From Apostichopus japonicus (Eukaryota; Echinodermata; Holothuroidea; Aspidochirotida; Stichopodidae), in the NCBI RefSeq assembly GCF_037975245.1, contig NC_092582.1, positions 8,746,501-8,810,500 of the forward strand: a DNA stretch of 64,000 nt. Direction: 5' to 3'. Made by a program: the position numbers and the translations under genes. This document shows, one piece after another, positions 35,041-48,063 of the stretch. Numbering within the stretch: the stretch's first letter is position 1; every line of letters starts with the position of its first letter. The notes under the pieces are model-generated. The model saw nothing but the letters and a program-made list of their open reading frames with translations. It made no database searches and was not told the origin of the DNA.

Positions 35041-38000
35041 GTTGTATAAAATATAATTCCGGGTTAGATATGAGCACGCATGCGCCAAGTTACAGCCGTT
35101 TACATACTAAAGCGTATCGTCATAAACGAAATTAATGTATTTTGTTTATAGAAAAGTTTCGTCATTTCAAAATGCATATCAGAAATCAATGGTTAATAGA
35201 CAGCAATGCGATTTTTTTTTTTTTTTTGGCATCAAGCAAAAAGTTTGTCTTAGCTAATCTGTTATTCCTTAATCCCAATAAAAGTTGCAATAATCCAACA
35301 GGAAGCCCTACAGGAAAACTAATCTCATCTTGAGGTCAACATGTTTCAACATATTTGTCACTAGCCCGTTAAATGTATTTCCACTCTCTAGCCAGTCTGC
35401 CTCATACTATGCTGTTTGTTTTACTGAAATGTTTTATGTTTTCTTTTGCATCATAGTACGAACAATAAATTTTGAATTTAATAACAAAATAATGAAACAT
35501 AGGAGCGGTTAAAGCATGCAGTTATTTCATGATGATAACAAAGTAGCAGCATTCGACTGTCATGTTGTTTGATTTTTTTCTGTAAATTGCGAACAAATGG
35601 CGTCTCGTTAATACATTTTTCTAGCAACCTCTACTCCCTCCTTCTTCCGACCAACATCTACCTTATCGCAATAATAACAACTGTATCATGGATTTGATTT
35701 GAATGTTTCCATGCTTCTTGATAGCAAATTTTCCAAAACCTATATAGTTCACTTCCTTTAATAGACAATGTTTCCTTTGAAATAATGAAAGAAAAATTTC
35801 CAAAGTTATTCAATTTAACATTTTCATGTTTACATATGGTTATTATTAACAACAAAAAAGCAGAATCCATGCGAAATGTGGAGATGGGCTGCTCTCTTTA
35901 TTTGAGTGCGCAAATCTAAAATTGTGTTTTAATTTGAGCAACCTGTGTAATCTTAGTTGAGTAATACCAGCAAGGTTTCATTACATTGCCGACAAAAACG
36001 TAAAATGCTGCACTATTATTTGGTCTGGCTCTACATTTTATATTTTCTTTCAACAGCACACGTACACACACACACACAAATCAAGAACAGGTATACGAAA
36101 CTTTCGTGTAGACTTAATGTTAGACCTCATTAAATGCTATAACCTGAACGTACCCCAAGAAACACCATTCACGATCTAATTCTGTTCTTTACTGGGGGAA
36201 GACCTCCAGACGCCTCTACAAGTGAGTCTGCTTTAACCAACTATTCCTTCCTTTGTTTAACTCTTTAAACCACTCCTATAATATATGTCTGTATCTCAGT
36301 TCATGTTGCTTTAAAAATTCCATAGTTATTGATTGAAAGTTAATAATTATTAATCCTTCCCTGTTTGTGAGTTTTCAGAGTCGTTTTCTCCAGTAAAATT
36401 GATCAACTAATTTTTGTCAGTAGGACTGGGTAGGGAAGGTAGGGAATTTTTGTGTGTTTTCTTTTCTTCTTTTCGTTGGAGTGGTGTTTTCTTTCTATTT
36501 TTCGAACATGCCTACATTTTCATTTTATTTTCTATTTTTATCATGATTGTATTTGTCTATATTTGGACTATGTGTTCATTTTATCTGTGCTTGCTTTTTA
36601 TGCTTTTAATTTTTTCTCGATCATGTGTTCCTTTTTATCTCCTATTTCTTATTTTTACCATCTTTTCTGGGGTGTTTTATCTCGATTATGTGTTCATTTT
36701 TATTTATTTTCCACTTCCATCATATTTTTATATTCTTTTTATTTGTAACGTTAATTTTTGAGGGTTTTCAAAGACACAGTATGACAAAACGACCGGATGC
36801 AATTGTTTCCAACAACTTTACAATGAAATTGTAAGTGATGACGTCACGCAGAACTTAATTAATTCCTCTTGTAAATTTGTATGTCTTTTCAAGACCGCGA
36901 TTGGTGCTAACATACAAATACACTGCATTGGAGACCAACTAACACATTCGTCGCTCTGCATGATATTATTATTATCTATGTTTTCGAAATTTGCAAAGAT
37001 GTTATTTGATGTGTTTATTTCTTTGGTCTCGATTTTGGAAAGAACCGACAAACATACAAACAAGACAAACATCGTGATGGTTGACGAATGTGGAAAAATA
37101 TCTATCAACGAAATCCTCCAAAAATGAGCTGGAACCTCAACAATTTAAGGAAGGTGCAAAAGGTAAATATATTGACAACATTTATGAATGCTCAATTCAC
37201 AGGGATTTGATAGTCTCTCAAAAAAACCGTGTTATCAAACTGGTTCTGTTATACTTGAACTTTGGATGTCGTCCCCGTTTTCGCGTAGTGGCGAATATGC
37301 AGTTTTGACGAAATTGAATTAAATATTGTTCTAACCTTTTCACAACAGAGGAATGTTATGGTGGTTTTTTTTCTCGCCTCTGATGACTCGAGCAAGTGGA
37401 GTGTTTTAAGCAACTTTTATTGTCTGGAAAGTGTTAGCTATGTAAGAGGCGTATGGCAAACAGCTTGCTTTCTTGTATTATTTAGTGCTCCACTCAGCTC
37501 GTGTAAATAGCTGTCTCTTGAAATGCCGTGAGAAAGGACCCCCTCCTCTCCCAACCCTCCATGGTACAATATACTTTTAGAAAAATTAATTGCTGCTGCA
37601 AGATTAACAGTGATCAGAATCACCCTTTCTATACTGTACTAAAATGTCTCCTGCACAAATTGAACAGAAATCTAAGAAATCCCCACATCTTGTCAACATA
37701 CAGAACAAGTTTACATAAACTCGTTTATAATCCGTGCTACTTTATACATTCCATCCGAGCACTTAGGATGTTTATTGTAGTCTGTTTGCTATATCGTTTT
37801 ATGTATTAACTTTTGTATGTGTAGATGTATTTTATATGATATTCTATCATCTTCACATTTTCCCCCTTTTATATTGGTTATTCTACCTGTTCACGTATTT
37901 TATGGCTCCTCTTTATAAATTTTATATTTATACTGGAATGAATACATAAATAAAATTAAAAGTAATAAATAAAAATAAATACACAAAAAGAAGGTGCCAC

Positions 38001-38320
38001 AAAATATTGTACAACTTGGAAACACTTGAACAAGAGCACTGTAGTTGTTTCCTACTTGAAACTTGAGGATTCACGCGAGGTTGGGTTTTAATAATGTACC
38101 TGTGAGCGTACAAACAATTTCACATTCCGTTTTAAGGGAATAGTATAGTGATGACCTGGATGGATGTTACCTTCTTTACACATTGCCTTTAATTGCATCT
38201 TTTTTTTCTGTGTGTCCAAAAGCAAAAGCTTTCAAACGTTTGAAGAGCAACTATTAACTATTGTCAGATTTCACGTAAATTACTAACTTGAAAATAAAGA
38301 ATTGCACACATTTCCCCTTA
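35041..38320. other. Intergenic sequence, no gene supported
   Basis: It includes a T-rich quasi-repeat at 36540-36740 and short open frames such as one at 37081-37308 with no recognisable product or ATG. Upstream exons of gene B may lie here but none can be identified. Confidence 0.45.
36540..36740. repeat. T-rich degenerate tandem repeat, ~60-bp period
   Basis: A phrase of the type ATTATGTGTTCATTTTTAT recurs three times (near 36567, 36622 and 36686) amid TTTATTTTC runs. The long hydrophobic open frames across 36414-36761 are a by-product of the T-richness. Confidence 0.55.
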
Positions 38321-39014
38321 GTCTATGTCAGGGTTTCCCAAACTGTAACCCCCCCTCCCCACCACCCTCCCCACCCCACGAACCCCATGTGGATGTCAGA
38401 GTTGTCCTCGAACCCCCAACTTTTCAAGACACGATCTGAGACATTATTATACTATAATACACATAACAGTGCTTCGTAAAAGTTCAGGTTAGTTCAGTTA
38501 AAGGTTCAGTGTTATATTGAACCTGGTATATCATGTTAAAACAGGCTAATGACTGCATGTTCTTTGTCACTGAACAAAAATTTTCAAGCATGAAATTATG
38601 CTAACTTTGCTTTGTGTCGGGCAAAATGGAGGTCATCTGGAATTTCCAAAATAATTATAAAGACTTTGGCCAACCTTTCAGTTACTTTCTAAGCTCTTTA
38701 TCTTCATGACGTACTGTCATGCGTACACCAACTTCACCAAAGTCATGCGGCCTGTGTCTGTTTCATAATTCAGTTATTTATCACATGCACGGTACGGTAC
38801 TTCTTTGGCAACATATGCATATGGAACGCGAAAAGAGTTTGTCGATAGGTACGACTTTTGTTCATTACTAAATTATATTATATATCAGATTTTAGTACAA
38901 CAAAAAGTACTTTGACTAGTTTTGACTTTCAGAAACGTTTCATGAACCCCCTGAGATGGACTCACGCACCCCTTTGGGTTCATGCACCCCAGTTAGGGAA
39001 CCCCTGGTTTATGT
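38321..39014. mobile_element. hAT-like non-autonomous element, 678 bp, 8-bp TSD
   Basis: The termini are CAGGGTTTCCCAAACTG at 38329 and AGTTAGGGAACCCCTG ending at 39006, a classic hAT-style CAGGGGTTCCC end. The flanking octamers GTCTATGT (38321-38328) and GTTTATGT (39007-39014) match at 7 of 8. No transposase frame is present. Confidence 0.88.
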
Positions 39015-42000
39015 GCTTCATAAGAGTTCCAACGTTATTGGCGGGCGATGTGGGGTTGGGGAGGGTGGGGTCGGGAACGATTACATAACTTCATTCAACC
39101 GCAATATGATATGTTAATTAATTTCTTAATGGTAAAATCAACCTAATTAAGTGGTTACGAATTCATGTAGAGGTTCTTTCCAATGATACAGTACTGAGGA
39201 TGATTAATGTCAGGGGATAGTTGTATAAATTAGGTCTAATTGAATTTCACACCGACTTAAATTAACACGAACAACATGATTTATAAATTAAATCCATGTT
39301 TTCAACTTCTTCATTAATTTGTGAGCAGCCGGCTCTCCTTGCCCTCTCTGCCCCTTCCACTCACCCGATCCAAACCCCTCCATGCTACCCAAGAAAAAAC
39401 ATACTAAAACACGTATGTTGATATAGTTGTGTATAACCCATGCAAATCCTTTGTCTATTTTAGACATTGTAGAAAATCGTGAGGTTCTTTTTGAAATAAA
39501 TATGACCAATGTATCACGCCTTTGATTATTTTCTTCTATCCTAAGGTTATTCCACCTAATTACGCCCCCCCCCCCCCTTTCCCCATGTGACAGTAAAAAT
39601 TCACCGTGTACCCTATGGCTGCTACACACAAAAGTGACGAATACAGTCTGTGATAGGAAAAAACTACAACATTTAGTTCTAGCAAAGAGACGAATGTGTG
39701 ACGAACGTGTGACGAATGTCTAAAAAGTACTGAAAAGTGACATGACTTAACCGAAGAATATGTTTACACTAAAATTACTATTTTGTGAGAAATGTTTCGA
39801 TCAGCAACAAATATTAATAATTTTCGGTAATAAAATATCCTTTTTTAATTACGAAATACTAAAGTCAAAATGTTAAATTCTTTAAAGCGCGTTTCAAAAC
39901 TCACGTTTTAATACATTCGTCACTACGCCAGAACGGGGACGATTTATTTACCATTCAGAATAAATATATTCACATCATCAAATGCAACCCAAGGCACCCA
40001 TTGAACTTTGTGATTTTATTGTTATTGTGTAGTGCTTATCATATTCTAGAGTATAATAGATGAATATTCATCAGTCGCCGTGTAAAAATCAAAATTGAAT
40101 GTTCGTTTTAGATATCAGTATATGTTAGATATATATGACGACAGACAGAGCTTACCATACCTAACAGAGTATTACACGAATAGACGTGAATCATATATGA
40201 CCACATTACAGACGCTATGTTGGATTTCTGCATGGAGAGTAACTTGAGTTTCGCAAATCTAGTAAATGTTGCAAATGTTTGCAGCTATGTTTGGTGAGCT
40301 ATAAGTTCAATTTCAATGTTCAATTTTTACATGTTCGTTTCCTTACTGGTGAACGATATGTTTACTGCCAACACTTGAAGTATTCCAACTGAATTGTATT
40401 TATTGTTCAAAACCTACCTGCATGACTTGGTAACATTTTAAGCGGACCAAAGAAGAAAAGTAACAAGTTGCGTAAAAACGTAATTAATCTTAATGGAAAG
40501 AATCACGATAACTTTAGACTTTCTTTTAAAGTTCTCGCGTCTTGATTTCTGTCATATAGGGAAATCGACTTGTCGCACAGACATCCGTACGATTTTGTAT
40601 GTTGAGGGGGAGGGAGGGGGTGGGGAGGATGGAGGGGATGAGGTTTGTTAAAGGACACACAAACATCAGATGTTTCATAGCTGATGTTTCATGGAGCTAC
40701 TATAGCTACACATACCCATCCCCTTCCCGTATAGTTTCTATTATTGAGTTTTATATTGACTAATGAATTATTTAATCATATTATAGGGCAACCAATATCC
40801 ATTTATTTGAAAATTTGTGTTTCACTAGCAACCATTTTACTCCCTTTTTACAGTTTTTAATTGGTCGCGGCAAATGGCTTGATTCGGAGTTATAGCTTGG
40901 CGTCTAACCTTGCAGGTGAGTTTAAATATATAAACCCTATAAACACCCGAGTGTTTTTGTGTGTGTGTCTTCTTCGTGTTTTTCGTCTCCATTTTTTCAG
41001 CTGTCATTCAGCTACAAACTCTTAACCGTTGTTAGTGACAAGGTGAAGGGGGCGGGGGCACTTGCTCCACTCCATTTTTTTCCCCAGACCTCAAGTTTAC
41101 TTTTTAATCGGATTAGTACTTTGCTCGGTTATGCCACAGCAATACTGACAATTCTGAAATTCTTTTATACATATTTAAAATTTTCATTACACAGGATATC
41201 AAATTCGACATATTATGACGATTCAATACTTAAAAAATCAGTATATATTGCGCTAGTACCAGGGATTTACCATAACAACTCCCTGCTAGTATACTAGCAT
41301 ACTGCAACTACATGGAAAAAGTTGTTAGCCGATGCGCCAGTTATGAGAGTGTCAACGGGCGTCGTCCAGTCCTTTATTGAAAGTAAGATTGACCATTTGT
41401 TACTTTTTATGGTGTTCAATAAATCTGGCTACACCTTTATGCAGATAGCATGTAATGACATTTTCAAATACACAACTAGTGCTGGGAAATAACCTATTAT
41501 CATTGCACCATATGGAGTGACCCCTTGCCTTAGACCCACCTCGGGCCCCTGTAATTTCTCTTTCTGACACGTGCTAAAGAAACAAGAAATGTCATCAAAT
41601 GCTCAAGCTTCCAGGTACTTCTCCCCCTGCACCCACTCTCCGGGTCTTTCAAATCAATGGCGTGTACAGGATTTCAAAGGTAAGGAATGGGACAATTTCA
41701 TTTTGAGGCATATTTAAATTATAATTTAGGTCTATATCAATAGCCCTAAATGCAAGATGGTGCTAAATCTTAATAATAAACTCCAACCTTCCTGTACATA
41801 TTTAGGTAGTAACCTGAATCACTGTGCAAGGGCCAGAAGCGGATGAGGTATTTTGTAAAAGAAGGGTTCTGCCGTTTGGTCAATATAGCCGACTCCGATG
41901 ACGGGCGTGGGGGAGTAGGGGGGGGGGGGTCGGGGATTTGGGTCCTCCTAGCTCCATAAAAAATATACAATATAAGTTAAATGATGCATTCTTAGACATA

Positions 42001-42802
42001 TTTCGACTATAAGTTAGGTCTTTATAAGTAGCTCTAAACGGAAGGTTGTTGCTATTCAATAATAATAAACTCAAATCCCACCCCCTTATTTATTAAGGTT
42101 GGGAACCGAACTTTGAAAGGGAGGGACAGCTGCGAATGGAGGATTTTATAATGGAGGGGGTTGCCTTCCTGGGGTCATTGAAGCCGTGTCCTATATAGGG
42201 GGATTTACGGTTTCTCCCACAGAAAAATAAATAATTAAAACGTCAAATGGTGTATGCTGTGGCACATTATAGACTATAAATTAGATCTATATATAGGTAG
42301 AACTAAACGCAAGGTTTTGTAGTAAATACTTTGTGTGACATTGGAAATGGGTGGGGGGGGGGGGGGGAGACGGCCGCACGTAGTAGAGGTTCATGTCTTC
42401 CCTGGCTGAACGAAAAATTCACCTGACAGACCAATTTCCCTCGAATGACCATCAGAGGAGGGGGAATGCCCCGTCCAAACCCTTGTACAAGTCAAATACA
42501 AAGGCATTCTATATTAGAACAACTAATTTCCTCTCACTCAAATGTGTGTTCTTAACTCGCTATGAGGGAACAAAACTATTTAAACACTTTCCAGCTTCGG
42601 AAGTTTCCCAAGGCTAGGCCTTAAGTAAGACTGAACTACATACCAGAGAAATTTTCTTTCTCATTATGTAGGCCTATTTTTTTGCAATTAATTTTATGTC
42701 CTTAGAGCACATACACAGTAAAATACACTGTAAAAACACTGTATAGCTTCCGGGGTTTTACCAACTGGATATTCCATGGAATTCTATGATAAATAAATCC
42801 AC

Positions 42803-42810
<8 letters not shown>
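39015..42810. other. Intergenic sequence upstream of the gene B NACHT exon
   Basis: It contains G/C homopolymers (about 39566, 41919 and 42354), a G-rich patch at about 40604-40637 and one palindromic micro-element. A splice-like segment at 40853-40915 (TTTTTACAG ... TTGCAG/GTGAGT) meets a stop in every phase, so it could at most be a non-coding exon. Confidence 0.45.
41254..41291. mobile_element. Palindromic micro-element (28 bp) with TAGTA flanks
   Basis: The element 41259-41286 starts CCAGGGA and ends CATAACAACTCCCTGC, with the last base changed from the G seen in other copies. TAGTA flanks it on both sides (41254-41258 and 41287-41291). The arms are unequal, so this copy is partly decayed or internally deleted. 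Confidence 0.5.

Positions 42811-42855
<45 letters not shown>
42811..42855. repeat. (TA)n microsatellite
   Basis: An uninterrupted TA run of about 45 bp lies immediately left of a transposon end. A shorter TA run (43875-43892) continues on the other side, so the element landed inside the microsatellite. Confidence 0.95.
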
Positions 42856-42858
<3 letters not shown>

Positions 42859-43874
42859 TGGCGGATCCAGGGCCTTTGTTTGGGAGGGGCCAAAGTGGCA
42901 TTAGAGTGATATGGGGGAGGGGTCTAAGGGGAGGGGGTGACCCCTCCCCTTTGGAAAATTTTCTATTGCTGAATGCCCTCAGATGCAATTTGGTGCGACA
43001 AAAGTGTACAATGGTGATGTTAATTTATTTCTAAAAAAAATGTTTTCCAGGTGTAATTTTCTAAAATATTTATAAAACAAAGTTGGGATCATCTTTCTCA
43101 AGAAATTTTACTTCTCATAGGTTATAAATTTCTTACAACCAGCCTGTAACTGCAAAATGGTGTTAAACTGTAAATCCTCATGCTCATACATTTACATAGC
43201 TCCCAACTCTTGAGAAGGCAAATGCTGGTCCATGCCACGAATCGCCGTCCTGGGGGAGGGGTATAAGGGGAGGGGGTGTCCCCCTCCCCTTTTGAATTTT
43301 TTTGGAATCCTGTGATGCCTACATGTAAACTGTTGGCACTTAGAAAGGCTTTTGTCACCCAAAATTTTCTGAGAAATATGCATTTTTTTGTGTGTAACAT
43401 CAATAAATTGAATAGTAGGTGATAATTCATTCTTTCCCGTGGCATGAAAACGTTCGCTGCTCGCCCCAATGAAAAGAAATATAGGCTAATTTGAGGTTCA
43501 AATGATGCTGTAAAGGAGGTTTTATACCCTATTATGCTTAATGCTAAAGAAATGATGGTTGCTAAGTCAATATTTGATGCAAATTTTTTTATGTATACTT
43601 GACAATTACAATGCGGTTTTTTCGGACGCTTGTGCGGGTCAGCGGGTTTGGGTGTTAGAATGCGGGTCTAATTCCCGCGAATTGCGGGTCAGTTGGGAGC
43701 TCTGCATTTAATTTTAAACCAGAAAACGAAAAGGTTTAGACTAGTCTACCACTGCTATTCCTCTGGATTTTTTAAATTTCCAATCATATGATTTAGCGGA
43801 TGTTCGGAAACACTTTTTGGCTCACCTTTGGGGGGCCATGGCCCCCCTTGGCCCCCCCCTTGGATCCGCCAGTG
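42856..43874. mobile_element. Non-autonomous DNA element, 1019 bp, inserted in (TA)n
   Basis: The termini CACTGGCGGATCCAGGG and CCTTGGATCCGCCAGTG are inverted repeats. TA repeats on both sides make the exact target duplication unreadable. Internal phrases (GGGGAGGGGTCTAAGGGG and GATGCAATTTGGTGC) are shared with the hAT-like MITEs at 10196, 21587 and 52318, so these families are related. Open frames inside are low-complexity. Confidence 0.85.
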
Positions 43875-44294
43875 TATATATATATATATATAATTTCTAA
43901 GCATGCAACTTCCAGGGACTTCGCCCCACTCCCTGAACTCCCAGCCAATCACAGTCTCCACTCAGTTATAATTATAAAAGAAATTGCTTTGCCTTACTTT
44001 GAATTCGGTGTAAAGAAAATACGTTTTAGAAATCGGTCTAGGTCTTAGTGGAAAATGGTGAATGCGTATTTACCTTTGTCTGAAATAGATTACCTAAGAA
44101 ACGCGTTAGCTGGAATTAAATACTGTCGAGGGATTCAAAGTCTGCCGAAGTACTTTTTGTATAAACAAAGGCTAGAATTATTGTAAATTTAAACTACAAT
44201 TTACTGGTTTCAGAAGTATTACGTGTCCATTCACATCCACTTTATATGTAGAATTAATATTCTTAATGGCACTCCATGTTTGTTTACTACACAG

Positions 44295-45817
44295 AAAAGA
44301 AGAAGCGGCTAATAAGCTCACTTAAATCAACATACACAGGTCAATATAATGCAGTACAGCCTATACCTTACATCAGAGATAGACTGTACTGTGTGGACAA
44401 GGTATTTGTTGAGGGCAGTGTTCACTTCTTGGTTGCCGATGAGGCGGGTGTGCGAGGTGAGGAGACATCATGGGAACGGTTAGAGTCTTACAAGAGAATC
44501 TATAGCGATTGTCGTATCAAATCAACAAGACGTATATTAGAGGGTGAACCTGGATACGGTAAATCAACTTTGACCCTACAGCTAGCCTATGAGTGGTGTA
44601 ATGTTCTCTATGATTCCCCGTTTGGTGACGTAGAGATACTCATTCTTCTCAGGTTAAGACAACTCGGTGGTGTGAAGTCGATCTACAGAGCCATCAATCG
44701 CTTCCTTGCGTCTGGTTCTCGTTTATCTGATAAAGATATTGAAGATGTTCTAAAGAATACTTCCTCCGTAGAGATACTTCTTGATGGCTATGACGAGTAT
44801 CCTGATCAAGATAAGATCACAGGAAATGACGTCAGAAGCATCATCATGAGAGAGATGTTCCCAAATCATGATGTAACTCTGACGACAAGATACCTGCCAA
44901 AGAAGTTCCCAAAATTGACAAAACGAGTAAAACTGACTGGATTCGATGACGACGCACGAGATGAGTATCTCCGTAAGGCTGTCGTAGGTAACGATCAGAA
45001 AGCTCTGAAAAAGATCAAACAACGACTCCGGGAAAACCCCATCTTAGCTGATCTCTGTCAGGTTCCGCTCTTCTTCGTCATGTTTGCTCACATTGCTCAT
45101 GAAAATCAGGAATTTATGAAATTCAAATCAGTCACGAGATTCTTTAAGTATATGATCACGTGCTTTCATGAGCACATGCGCAACAAGACGAGAGACGACG
45201 GTGTTCTGCAGGTGATTTTAAAATATGAAAGTGAACATGATGAACTGAACAAACTAGCTTACGAGGGTCTTAGTAAGGAAGACCAGCAGATTGTCTGGAG
45301 AAAGAATAAAATGGTAAAACGACTTGGTCAAGAATTTTGCGATCAGTATGTTGGCGTTGGTATCCTTGTCGAGGAACAAGTTCTAAATGACAATGACACG
45401 GCGTATACTGAGAGCTTTACTATTGAAGTAAGGTTCTACCACAAAATATTCTGTGAATTTTACGCCTCTTACAGGTTAATGCTAGTCGTATTAGAACACA
45501 AAGTCTCTGAATTAGGACGATTCTTGGGGAGGATGGATCCGTTTGACCTTCAGTATCTCTATCGCTTTGCTTGTGGACTGAATCCTACCGCAGGAGCGAA
45601 AATAATCCAGTACTTGAAGAGCATTAAGGACGGAGACAAGTTTGCAATCCTCTGTATCCTGGAACAAACTGGTAAGGTTGATGACATCAAGGACACCGTC
45701 AGGGATCTGTGTTCAAACACAGTGTGGCTCAATGGCCCTGGGAGTGTCAATGGAGAAGACAGTAGACTACTTCAGAGATCTACCATACAACTACTTGAGA
45801 TAGCAGCAAGATATGAC
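44295..45817 (+). CDS. NLR gene B: NACHT nucleotide-binding exon
   Basis: An intact 1523-nt exon. The acceptor is TGTTTACTACACAG and the first two bases complete a split codon; the donor is GTAAGT after Asp, leaving phase 0. The frame stays open upstream to an ATG at 44276, but that lies in the acceptor tract, so I start at the splice site. Counting from that ATG: Walker A GEPGYGKST (residues 90-98), Walker B LLDGYDE (169-175), sensor-1 TTR (204-206), a KLTGF phrase (220-224), and the winged-helix FYHKIFCEFYAS with His390. This is a complete NACHT-HD-WHD module of a STAND NTPase, which in NLR proteins switches oligomeric state on ATP binding after ligand sensing, in the cytosol. All key residues are present, with no stop or frameshift. 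No DEATH, CARD or similar N-terminal exon was found upstream. Its phase fits the LRR exon at 55576. Confidence 0.95.
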
Positions 45818-47123
45818 GTAAGTATATATTAGCATGCAATGCTAGCACATTACTGAATCAAATTTGGCAGTGACCGGGCTCTCCCTATTCTAGTTTATTC
45901 TCTGGTTAACAGTTTGACGATAGTCAAGCGAACCCTTTTTGTTCCTCAAATATTTTTTCTAAACATAATAATGTTTATGTGATCATTTTCTGTGATATTC
46001 CTGAAAGAGTCCTAAACCCATGTAGTAGATTGCGGTATACAAGATATTCACCGCGAAGAGTAGACGATCGTTCGGGACAATGCTATTCAGAAGACGGGGA
46101 AAGGGCGGGATTACATATTGATATATATGATCCACATTATTCACGTACCTCTCCTTCTAAAGTTAGGGGAGGCGGGGGGGGGGGGTTGGGGGTAGAGTAC
46201 TCACACACCCAAGGGTCACCCCTTTGCTTACGGTTTCTGACTGTATGGAGAACTTCAAATCATTTTGAATCCATATAATTGAAGGCAGAATACTAAAGAG
46301 GTAAAATGCCCCAAGACGCAATTAATAGTACTGGGGTAGTAAACGGTAAGATACAAAGTCCGAAGAAAATTTCATCTTCCCTGGCTCAAATATTAATTTG
46401 CAATGAATATTGGGTGCATTGTGTAATAATTTTGATCACACACATGCACACATTCAACTGTCTTTGATATTCATTGATACAATTAGGACAATTCCACAAT
46501 TGAAAATACTGTTAAATTTTGTTGCAGTGATTGCAGTCACTAGATTGTATATATCTCACCATGATATAAGATTCCGCCAAACACGTTCTTTAAGTCATAA
46601 AATAACACTAGTCTAATTGTAACGAAAACTAAATTATATCAGTTGTTATATCAGTCCGTATATGACATCACACGTTATTTCGAAATACACGTATCGTCCT
46701 TGCAATAGTTTAAATAACGAAGTGTTTCCACCATAGTGCTCTATAGAGTTTCTCGAGCACGGTATATAACGTGAAATCTTAGTATATAAAACTGTTTTTT
46801 AAGCAACCGAGTATTATACGTTTCGAACGAGGAAGCCTTCCCATAAGTATATTCTGATTAACTAAGGGCCGACGGATACAGGGGGGGGGGGTGGTTACAA
46901 GTGCGGTACCCTTTTAATATTTCCTTTTCCCATTTAGAAACCGATCCACTGACTGAATGAAATGCTTGCCATTTTTTATATTGTATGGTGGTTAAGACAA
47001 AATGGGAGAAGAGGTTGGAGGGGTAGTACAGCATAATATGAAGACCATAGTGCAATAGGTGCCTTGGAAGTAGTATGGCATAAATTGAAGATCATAGGGC
47101 TATAGGTGCCTTGGAAAGTTTAC

Positions 47124-47945
47124 TTAAAGCAGCATTTTGCGTTGGGTCGCTTTTTTCCACCTTTTTAACATGTGCATCGATTTTTTTACATGTATCAATC
47201 ATAAAACAGCAAACTAAGATACCATCCAAGTTTCACCCTGCCAAGAGCGTTAATTAGCGAGTAATTAACGATTTATATCGATAACGAGTAAAAGTGTCCT
47301 CGACAAAGTTTTCATATCTCCAAATCCACTAGTTTGAATTCCACCAATCAGTGAATAGTATGTTTATTCATGAGCATTTTGCGTTTGGTCGCCGTTTTCT
47401 ACTTTTTTGACATGTCCATCGAGTTTTTTACATACATCAAATCACAAAACAGCAAATTAAGATATTAGCCAAGTTTTTCCCTGCCAAAAACGTTAATTGG
47501 TGAGTATTACACATACAAAATTAAATCGCATTCAGTTCCCAAACCCACTAGTTTGAATTCAACCAATCAGAGATGCAGGTTTAGTTATGAGCCGTTGCTA
47601 AAAATAGATTCAAGACTTTGCGTTGGTACAACCAGGGAGTTGTTATGCAACTCTCTGGTTCAACTGCCATATAGACTGTACACAAATCAAGCATGGTGTT
47701 ATATTACGTATCTGTCAATGACGTTCGTAGTGTTTAAATATTCATATTATGGGCGAGGTTTATTGGGTTCCCAACGGAAAATATCTTGGAGAACAACAAA
47801 GTTGAAAGTTGCAATTTTTTCGACTTTTATGCCACCATTTGAAGTAAAATATAAATAGATAAGCTAGATATGTATGTCGTTATGGCATAGTGGAGTCAGT
47901 GAGGTTGAGAAATATCATAGTCGAGGACGCAAAATGCTGCTTTAA
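47124..47945. mobile_element. TTAA-flanked element, 814 bp, with 15-bp terminal inverted repeats
   Basis: AGCAGCATTTTGCGT at 47128-47142 is the exact reverse complement of ACGCAAAATGCTGCT at 47927-47941, and TTAA flanks both ends (47124-47127 and 47942-47945). TTAA duplication is the hallmark of piggyBac-type and some other DNA transposons. The interior contains a diverged tandem duplication of about 250 bp (CATTTTGCG-TTGGTCGC near 47132 and again near 47380) and a palindromic micro-element at 47633. No transposase frame. Confidence 0.8.
47628..47664. mobile_element. Palindromic micro-element (27 bp) inside the TTAA element
   Basis: The element 47633-47659 reads CCAGGGAGTTG, TTATG, then CAACTCTCTGG, with one mismatch between arms. 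The flanks TACAA (47628-47632) and TTCAA (47660-47664) match at 4 of 5. It is nested inside the TTAA-flanked element, so it is younger than that insertion. Confidence 0.6.
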
Positions 47946-48063
47946 GACCAAATATTTTCACTTGTTCTTTTGTAAATTAATTTGCTTTCTTTGTAAAGCG
48001 CCTTGAGAAGTGACTTTTGCCTACTGATTTGGCTCTATATCAGTCTCATTTATTATTATTATT
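47946..48063 (+). mobile_element. LINE/SINE-like 3' tail
   Basis: GTAAAGCGCCTTGAGAAGTG, then TTGGCTCTATATCAG, then (ATT)n resembles the widely shared CR1/L2-type retroposon 3' end (AAAGCGC-TTGAG ... GGCGCTATATAA ... short repeat tail). No body or promoter of the element is recognised. Confidence 0.45.

Noticed and set aside
34747-35088. Lys/Glu-rich and Phe/Ser-rich open frames (also 51452-51875)
   Set aside because: They arise from the C/T-rich tract of the transposon and occur on both strands.
36414-36761. 115-codon hydrophobic frame resembling a membrane protein
   Set aside because: T-rich low-complexity DNA gives Phe/Leu/Ile codons by composition. Overlapping frames look equally hydrophobic and no splice or start context supports it.
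37081-37308. 75-codon frame as a possible upstream exon of gene B
   Set aside because: It begins at TTG, has no recognisable domain, and its splice-like sites do not give a consistent phase into the NACHT exon.
40853-40915. Splice-flanked segment as a coding exon
   Set aside because: All three phases meet a stop codon before the donor.
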